Shown here: positions 30,533 to 35,194 of the stretch, piece after piece
Layout: every line of letters begins with the position of its first letter
How positions within the stretch are numbered: position 1 is the stretch's first letter
IMG/VR virus record: IMGVR_UViG_3300045998_000153
Span: 1 to 35,194 of that record
Direction: 5' to 3' (one strand)
Length of the DNA stretch: 35,194 bases
Origin: a virus
Notes under the pieces: model-generated
Told to the model about the DNA's origin: nothing
Seen by the model: only the letters and a program-made list of their open reading frames with translations
Database searches by the model: none
Position numbers and translations under genes: made by a program

Positions 30533-31267
30533 TCAGGGGGCGAGAAGGGCTTTGCCGAGGCGGTCCTGCTCGTACCACTTGGCAACAGCAGGCATCCAGA
30601 GGCGGAACTTGGGCAGGAGCATGTCGCAGAGATGGCGAATCTCGAGCTGGGCGTCCGCCTTGGCACGAAGGTCCAGGAAGTGCATCAGGGACCGGCAGTT
30701 GAAGCTGACGACGAAGTGCTGACGGTAGTCGAAGGGGAGGATCCCCCGAGCCTGCTCCTCGGCGAAACCTTCGGCGATGAGCTCCTTGTAGCGAAGAGCA
30801 GCCATGCGGCAGACGGCGAAGTCGCGATCACGATGGCGCTCGGTGTAGTCGGCTCCGTGCCCCTGCCGATCGACGTATCTGCCTGCAGGGCGGAGGTAGA
30901 AGACCTCGTCGACAGAGAGATAGCCGTTGGCGGCGGCGATGATTCGGTCTGACGTGTAACGAAAACTTTGCACATCAAAGCTGATGCCGACCCGGTGCGT
31001 TCGGGCTTGCTGCATCACCGAGTGAGGGAAGAAGCCGACGTTGAAGGTGATCTGCGGGTGCTCAAGGGGGCCGTAGTGGCCACGCTTGCCCTCAAGTAGG
31101 TGCTTGACGATCCGAGGGCCAGCCTCCTGCTCGTCAGGGATGTCATCGAGCTCGGCGACGAATTCGGCGCAGTAGTCCTGGTGCATCGCCTGATAGGCCA
31201 GGCGCTGAGGGGTGGATCCAGCGGACAGGATGGCAACGCGAAAGAGCGGGTCCCTTGGTGGGAGCAC
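30533..31267 (-). CDS. thyX: FAD-dependent thymidylate synthase, 244 aa
   Basis: ThyX makes dTMP from dUMP with methylenetetrahydrofolate, FAD and NADPH. The signature RTHRVGISFDVQSFRYT (residues about 88-104) is the cyanobacterial and cyanophage form of the RHRx7S motif. Nearby are HYGPLEHPQITF near 63-74 and the conserved end VVSFNCRSLMHFLDLRA. The length is normal for the family. The start is a GTG at 31267, with a TAGGCT box 23 bases upstream. It complements nrdJ, dCMP deaminase and the DUF5664 protein to supply thymidine nucleotides. Confidence 0.96.
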   Translation of the reverse strand: MLPPRDPLFRVAILSAGSTPQRLAYQAMHQDYCAEFVAELDDIPDEQEAGPRIVKHLLEGKRGHYGPLEHPQITFNVGFFPHSVMQQARTHRVGISFDVQSFRYTSDRIIAAANGYLSVDEVFYLRPAGRYVDRQGHGADYTERHRDRDFAVCRMAALRYKELIAEGFAEEQARGILPFDYRQHFVVSFNCRSLMHFLDLRAKADAQLEIRHLCDMLLPKFRLWMPAVAKWYEQDRLGKALLAP

Positions 31268-31289
31268 GGGGAAGGAGGCGACTCAGAGC

Positions 31290-31295
31290 AGCCTA
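31290..31295 (-). promoter_or_regulatory. -10 candidate TAGGCT for thyX
   Basis: TAGGCT on the minus strand precedes the GTG of thyX by 22 bases, with an implied leader of about 16 bases. It follows the stop of the upstream gene. Confidence 0.35.
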
Positions 31296-31324
31296 CGCTT
31301 GTGAGGTGCAAGGCGCAAGGGAGC

Positions 31325-31978
<654 letters not shown>

Positions 31979-32014
31979 GGTCCGCGCCTGCAAGCAAGAA
32001 TTGATCTAGAGGTG

Positions 32015-32020
32015 AGTCTA
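32015..32020 (-). promoter_or_regulatory. -10 candidate TAGACT
   Basis: TAGACT on the minus strand begins with the TAG stop codon of the upstream HNH-like gene. It would give a leader of about 30 bases for the ATG at 31978 or about 15 for the TTG at 31993. Confidence 0.3.
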
Positions 32021-32704
32021 GGCGATGCCTCCTTGAGACTCGTCCAGGAGTCGACCCATCCACTCGGGGTTGATGGATCGCATGGTTTCGAGGCGCCGGC
32101 GGTGCATCTTGCTGGCCGGCTTGGCGCGGGATTCCTGTAGAGCTTCTTGGACGCGACTGAGATGACGCTCAGCACGGACGACCAGGTTGAGGCGATCCAT
32201 CTGGACGTTGCCACGGAAGTGGGGGACGTGCTGCACCTGGATGTGGAGGGGGTTGCAGCAGGCGAGGTTGCCGCACAAGGGCTTGACCGTTAGGAAGCCG
32301 GTATCCCCCCAAGAGAACCAGGAAGCGATGCGGTAGGGGGCGTAGGTGTTGCTGCGGGCGTTCTTCAGCCAGGAGGGTGCGGCCATGATCTTTGGCCAGT
32401 GTCTGCTGTCCTTGATGGTCCGTTGCTGGTGAGGCCAGCAGTCGTCTGGCCCACGGATGTCAACCATGGACCAGAACTCGATGAAGTGGAAGCGGTAGTC
32501 CGGGAGGATGACGTTGATGTCCAGGCTCAACGTTGGACGCGTGAGACTCTGGACGCAGTGCACGCAGGCCTGGGTGTCCTTGTAGCGACGCGTGCCTGGC
32601 TCGAGGTTGCTGACGGAATGACGCCTGAACAGGCAAGGTGCACCCAGGAACACTTCGGTGTGGAAGGTGTCCGAGAGGTACCAGTCGTCAGCCTGCCGAG
32701 GCAT
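32018..32704 (-). CDS. HNH-type endonuclease, degenerate, 228 aa
   Basis: An N-terminal Cys cluster (CLFRRHSVSN and ACVHCVQS) resembles the zinc knuckle found in phage HNH proteins. FWSMVDIRGPDDCWPH corresponds to the FWxKVDxxGPDxCWPW motif of that family, and PLCGNLACCNPLHIQVQH is the HNH half with Cys, Asn and His. The first catalytic His (normally just before the Cys, as in RHxC) is replaced by KPLC, so nuclease activity may be lost. The gene is the second of a two-gene unit and starts 17 bases inside the previous gene. It may be a former homing enzyme. Confidence 0.75.
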   Translation of the reverse strand: MPRQADDWYLSDTFHTEVFLGAPCLFRRHSVSNLEPGTRRYKDTQACVHCVQSLTRPTLSLDINVILPDYRFHFIEFWSMVDIRGPDDCWPHQQRTIKDSRHWPKIMAAPSWLKNARSNTYAPYRIASWFSWGDTGFLTVKPLCGNLACCNPLHIQVQHVPHFRGNVQMDRLNLVVRAERHLSRVQEALQESRAKPASKMHRRRLETMRSINPEWMGRLLDESQGGIA

Positions 32705-32984
32705 GAGGAACCGGAATCAAGGGGTAGCCGGCAGGGGCGTCGACCTGGCCGCCCAGCTTGCGGAACTGATCCTCAGTGGGAAGGGCCGCGAGGCGGTGGG
32801 TGGCCCAGTGCTCGCGGCGAGTACTGCCTTCAATCTGAACCCAGATCAGGGAGAGGCCGGGGCGCTCGTGTTCAGGCTTGCCGATGATCATCGCCGTGCG
32901 CCCGGGGCGGGCGGCCTCGCGGATGCGGAGCCCGATGGGGAGGGCTGGCCTTGCGGGTCGGGCAGAGGAGAGAGCTTTCGCCAT
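32688..32984 (-). CDS. Hypothetical protein, 98 aa
   Basis: The ATG at 32984 is preceded by a TAGACT box. The product (MAKALSSARPARPALPIGLR) has a basic Pro and Ala-rich start, a GLSLIWVQIEGSTRREHWAT core and a PAGYPLIPVPHASAG end. It is not recognised. It overlaps the HNH-like gene by 17 bases, so they are probably co-expressed. Confidence 0.68.
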   Translation of the reverse strand: MAKALSSARPARPALPIGLRIREAARPGRTAMIIGKPEHERPGLSLIWVQIEGSTRREHWATHRLAALPTEDQFRKLGGQVDAPAGYPLIPVPHASAG

Positions 32985-33008
32985 GAACGGGAAAGGGGTG
33001 AGGGGTGA

Positions 33009-33014
33009 AGTCTA
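33009..33014 (-). promoter_or_regulatory. -10 candidate TAGACT
   Basis: On the minus strand TAGACT stands 24 bases before the ATG at 32984, between the dCMP deaminase stop and that gene, with a leader of about 18 bases. Confidence 0.35.
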
Positions 33015-33029
33015 CGGAGAATAGGGAGC

Positions 33030-33587
33030 TCAGGCAAGGCGGAGCACGGAGTCTTCCGTCTCGGAGGATCCGGGCTGGAAGTCGCTGAGAGCCATGACCG
33101 ACAGAGGGCCCTCGACTTCGATGCGCTCGACACCGATGCCGGCCTCGAGGAACATCTGCTTGGCGTGAGCGAAGCTCTCCGCCCAGCGCATGGGCTCGAC
33201 GAAGTTGGGGACGACCACCTTGGCGATGTCGCATTGGATCAGGCTGGCAGTGCAGTTGCTGCAGGGCATGATCGGGTAGCCGTAGACCGTGGCGCCGACC
33301 AGGGAGACGCCGTTTCTGGCGGCCTGGTTGATGAGGTTCATCTCGGCGTGGACGGTCATCGCCAGTCGAGTGTCTCGGTCGTTCAGCCGCTCCAGGGAGT
33401 CGTGTAGGCCGCGAGGGAATCCGTTGTAGGCGGTGGCGAGGACGCGGCGATCACGAACGGCGACGGCGCCGACCCGGGTGCTGGGATCCTTGGACCAGGC
33501 CGCAACGGAGGCGGCCATGTAGAGGAAGCGTTGATCCCAGTCCTTGGGGATCTTGGGATAACGAATAGCTCGAAACTTGTCAGTCAT
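33030..33587 (-). CDS. dCMP deaminase, 185 aa
   Basis: This is a zinc-dependent deaminase that turns dCMP into dUMP for ThyX. HAE at 80-82 (TVHAEMNLINQ) and PCSNC at 108-112 supply the zinc ligands H80, C109 and C112 and the catalytic E82. Substrate-fold markers are DPSTRVGAVAV and YNGFPRGLHD. The ATG at 33587 overlaps the upstream small gene; a longer frame upstream reads into that gene. It is the last gene of the long right-hand minus-strand operon. Confidence 0.95.
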   Translation of the reverse strand: MTDKFRAIRYPKIPKDWDQRFLYMAASVAAWSKDPSTRVGAVAVRDRRVLATAYNGFPRGLHDSLERLNDRDTRLAMTVHAEMNLINQAARNGVSLVGATVYGYPIMPCSNCTASLIQCDIAKVVVPNFVEPMRWAESFAHAKQMFLEAGIGVERIEVEGPLSVMALSDFQPGSSETEDSVLRLA

Positions 33588-33759
33588 TGAGATTAGGGAT
33601 AGCATAAAGAAGTGCTTCCACTCGCTTGATGCTGCGATCAAGGTCTGATCTGACCGCTCGCAGTCGTACGAGATGGCCCTCAATGTCGCGGGCAATAGCA
33701 GCGTGGAGAAGCTCGGTGGCTTTTAACTGGGCCTGACAGAAGTCAAGCTCAGCTTGCAT
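33580..33759 (-). CDS. Small coiled-coil protein, 59 aa
   Basis: The ATG at 33759 overlaps the upstream gene by 11 bases (a longer frame from 33834 would lie within that gene). The product (MQAELDFCQAQLKATELLHA, then LVRLRAVRSDLDRSIKRVEA) is one long amphipathic helix of coiled-coil type. There is no known family. Confidence 0.66.
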   Translation of the reverse strand: MQAELDFCQAQLKATELLHAAIARDIEGHLVRLRAVRSDLDRSIKRVEALLYAIPNLND

Positions 33760-34060
33760 TCTGCTGGCCCTGAAGAGCCGCGATGGCAATTGCACCAAGG
33801 TCTGAAATGCGTGTGGCAGTTTCATGGGGGGCACAGGTGATGTGAGCGGGGATGAGAATGGAATCTTCGGTCAGGTCCCAGATGGGCATGAGGACTCCGC
33901 CATCGATAGGAGAGAAGGCGATGTGCCTGCAATCAAAATCCTCGTGGGAGTAGAGGTAGACAAGGCACCATTCGGTCTCGTCGTCTGCCTTGCAGATTAG
34001 GTAGAAGCCATCAGGCTTGCCGTCGATGTTGACGGGTTCGGGAATGTCAAGGGTGTTCAT
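33749..34060 (-). CDS. Acidic hypothetical protein, 103 aa
   Basis: Both ends overlap neighbours (ATGA with the upstream stop). The product (MNTLDIPEPVNIDGKPDGFY, ETEWCLVYLYSHEDFDCRHI) is acidic and beta-rich, with a helix at the end (ISDLGAIAIAALQGQQ). It is not recognised. Small acidic proteins of this kind are common early phage products that act on host proteins, but no target can be read from the sequence. Confidence 0.7.
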   Translation of the reverse strand: MNTLDIPEPVNIDGKPDGFYLICKADDETEWCLVYLYSHEDFDCRHIAFSPIDGGVLMPIWDLTEDSILIPAHITCAPHETATRISDLGAIAIAALQGQQNAS

Positions 34061-34512
34061 CGGGAGGACTCGGATCGGAGGAAACTGGAGAAGATGGCAA
34101 TGGCCTCAGGGGCTGCCGAGGCGTGGTTCTGCTCGAGCCAATCAGCCATGGCGTTTAGACAGAGGCGGACATCGTCCTCGTAGAAGCGATTGGGAGAGTC
34201 CGCTTCGGCAAGGGCGCCGGCGATGAAGGCCACCAAGGAGCCTTCTTCTGCTGTGCTGTCGGGCAGGTCTTCGCCGGCGCTTGGCAGCTTGGGACCAAAG
34301 ACCCAGATGCGATCGCCGGGCTCGGCGTCGTCCACCATGCCGTGGATGTCAGGGTCGTAGTTGGCCTGGTGGGCCATGCCGCATTGTTCGGCCATGCACA
34401 TGAAGTCTTCGCTCTCCTCCACCTCGAAGAAGTGAGGGCGGCCCATGAACTTGTCCCAGACAAGGGCTCCGAACATGGCGAGCTGCTCGGTGCTGGGGTC
34501 GAAGTCAGTCAT
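34057..34512 (-). CDS. Acidic hypothetical protein, 151 aa
   Basis: The start overlaps the upstream stop (ATGA). The product (MTDFDPSTEQLAMFGALVWD) is strongly acidic and contains FEVEESEDFMCMAEQCGMAH with two Cys, a GDRIWVFGPKLP strand and a C-terminal helix (CLNAMADWLEQNHASAAPEA). No family is recognised. Confidence 0.72.
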   Translation of the reverse strand: MTDFDPSTEQLAMFGALVWDKFMGRPHFFEVEESEDFMCMAEQCGMAHQANYDPDIHGMVDDAEPGDRIWVFGPKLPSAGEDLPDSTAEEGSLVAFIAGALAEADSPNRFYEDDVRLCLNAMADWLEQNHASAAPEAIAIFSSFLRSESSR

Positions 34513-34745
34513 TCGGAGATGTCCGGAGGGTAGAGGGCATTCAAAGCATCGCGCAGCATCAGGGCATCTTCACGCCCCCATGAGAGGACGAGCGTCCCCT
34601 TGGGGTCGGGGTCGTGATCGATGGGCGCGAAAAGCTTCACGCAAACCCCTGAGCCCGGTAGGTCGTCAACCTCGACGTTGCAGTCCTCGACCGTGAACCA
34701 GTAGTCGTTGGCGCATTGGCAGCGCTTGATGGTAGTGACAGGCAT
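34509..34745 (-). CDS. Small acidic protein, 78 aa
   Basis: The ATG at 34745 gives MPVTTIKRCQCANDYWFTVE, with a CxC pair, then a beta strand CVKLFAPIDHDPDP and a final helix REDALMLRDALNALYPPD. An extension to 34823 would be proline-rich and is unlikely. It shares 109 bases with the upstream gene in another frame. Not recognised. Confidence 0.66.
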   Translation of the reverse strand: MPVTTIKRCQCANDYWFTVEDCNVEVDDLPGSGVCVKLFAPIDHDPDPKGTLVLSWGREDALMLRDALNALYPPDISE

Positions 34746-34891
34746 GGTGTGCTTGGGAGGAGGCGATTGATCCGGTGGTCGTGGACAGCGAGTGCAAGGC
34801 GCCATCGGAGCCGCTCGCCGCACTCTTGGACGTAGAGAAGTTCTGCAGGGGTGGGCCCATCGCCCGGCTGGACAAAGAGATCGGGATTCAT
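34637..34891 (-). CDS. Small hypothetical protein, 84 aa, with long overlap
   Basis: The ATG at 34891 overlaps the upstream stop (ATGA), which supports the start. The first 48 residues (MNPDLFVQPGDGPTPAELLY, CGERLRWRLALAVHDHRINR) look like real protein. The last 36 are Ser, Thr and Arg-rich and read through the start of the next gene in another frame, so the native end may have been lost by a frameshift. Moderate confidence. Confidence 0.52.
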   Translation of the reverse strand: MNPDLFVQPGDGPTPAELLYVQECGERLRWRLALAVHDHRINRLLPSTPCLSLPSSAANAPTTTGSRSRTATSRLTTYRAQGFA

Positions 34892-35187
34892 GAGGAAACG
34901 GTCAAGGTGTCTTCGAGGGCCTTCAGATTCGCTGCGAGCTTTTCGCGGACCAGCTTCATGGCTTCAAATTGAGCCAGCTCCAGCGAAGAGCTCTCGAGGG
35001 GATGGGTGTCCATTCCCAGCTCTGGGCACCTGAGGACCCACACGTCCGGAGGGTAGTGGAGGTGACGAGTGACGACGACGCTGAAGGAAGGGAGGGCCAG
35101 GGAGAAGGTGCGGGGAAGGCGTTCTTTCTGCCCTTGCGAGTAGGACGAGACGTCCCTCCAGGGACGAGGGTAGGAGGATGCGGCCAT
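34888..35187 (-). CDS. Hypothetical protein, 99 aa, near window edge
   Basis: The ATG at 35187 is seven bases from the window edge; the frame stays open upstream, so a longer form cannot be excluded. The product has an arginine-rich start, a beta hairpin SFSVVVTRHLHYPPDVWVLR and a C-terminal helix LAQFEAMKLVREKLAANLKA of coiled-coil type. It is not recognised. It belongs to the operon that ends with dCMP deaminase. Confidence 0.66.
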   Translation of the reverse strand: MAASSYPRPWRDVSSYSQGQKERLPRTFSLALPSFSVVVTRHLHYPPDVWVLRCPELGMDTHPLESSSLELAQFEAMKLVREKLAANLKALEDTLTVSS

Positions 35188-35194
35188 GGGAGGA

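Overview
The window is part of the genome of a tailed double-stranded DNA phage with a GC-rich, tightly packed gene layout. Most neighbouring genes overlap by 1-20 bases (ATGA, GTGA or TGATG junctions) and no stretch over 300 bases lacks a gene. Several small structural proteins resemble proteins I associate with phages of Synechococcus-type picocyanobacteria: the 119-aa and 245-aa tail proteins at 17446-18542, the 70-aa and 98-aa small proteins, and the 161-aa head-region protein. The host is therefore probably a unicellular cyanobacterium. That is inference; no photosynthesis genes, tRNAs, terminase or portal lie in this window.

Layout. (1) 1-1129, plus strand: end of a cluster of small conserved phage proteins. 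(2) 10802-1104, minus strand: a unit that starts with two overlapping LAGLIDADG-like genes and continues with a 744-aa and an 1850-aa adhesin-like tail protein that share an N-terminal domain, then a Gp80-like tail fibre protein and a tiny basic protein. (3) 10890-18542, plus strand: virion genes, with the probable major capsid protein, a partner head protein, a strong terminator, a helix-hairpin-helix protein, then tail-associated proteins ending in a LamG fibre protein. (4) 18494-24947: short units on both strands with a DUF5664-type nucleotide pyrophosphohydrolase, a Gly-zipper-like protein, a thermonuclease, an early-type operon of six tiny genes led by an HTH protein (22467-21041), and a lysis region (GH104 plus M23-like lysin and a one-TM coiled-coil protein). 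(5) 28390-24956: class II ribonucleotide reductase interrupted by a 369-aa intein. (6) 28458-35194: two plus-strand genes, then a long minus-strand stretch with ThyX, a degenerate N6-adenine-methyltransferase-like protein, a degenerate HNH protein, dCMP deaminase and many small unknowns.

How it works together. NrdJ, ThyX, dCMP deaminase and the DUF5664 enzyme form a deoxynucleotide supply set that makes dNTPs, dUMP and dTMP independently of the host. The divergent structural units build the head and a tail with several sugar- or surface-binding modules. The lysin region releases the particles.

The most interesting points are: one duplicated N-terminal domain and one Gly-rich GRG/GQG repeat shared by three virion proteins on opposite strands; a SWIM-like zinc motif in a structural protein; three independent homing-endonuclease remnants; an intein at the NrdJ PAG/SKSLL site; and a TAGRNT-type -10 element 10-40 bases before nearly every transcription-unit start. 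I saw no wholly new multi-gene defence-type system.
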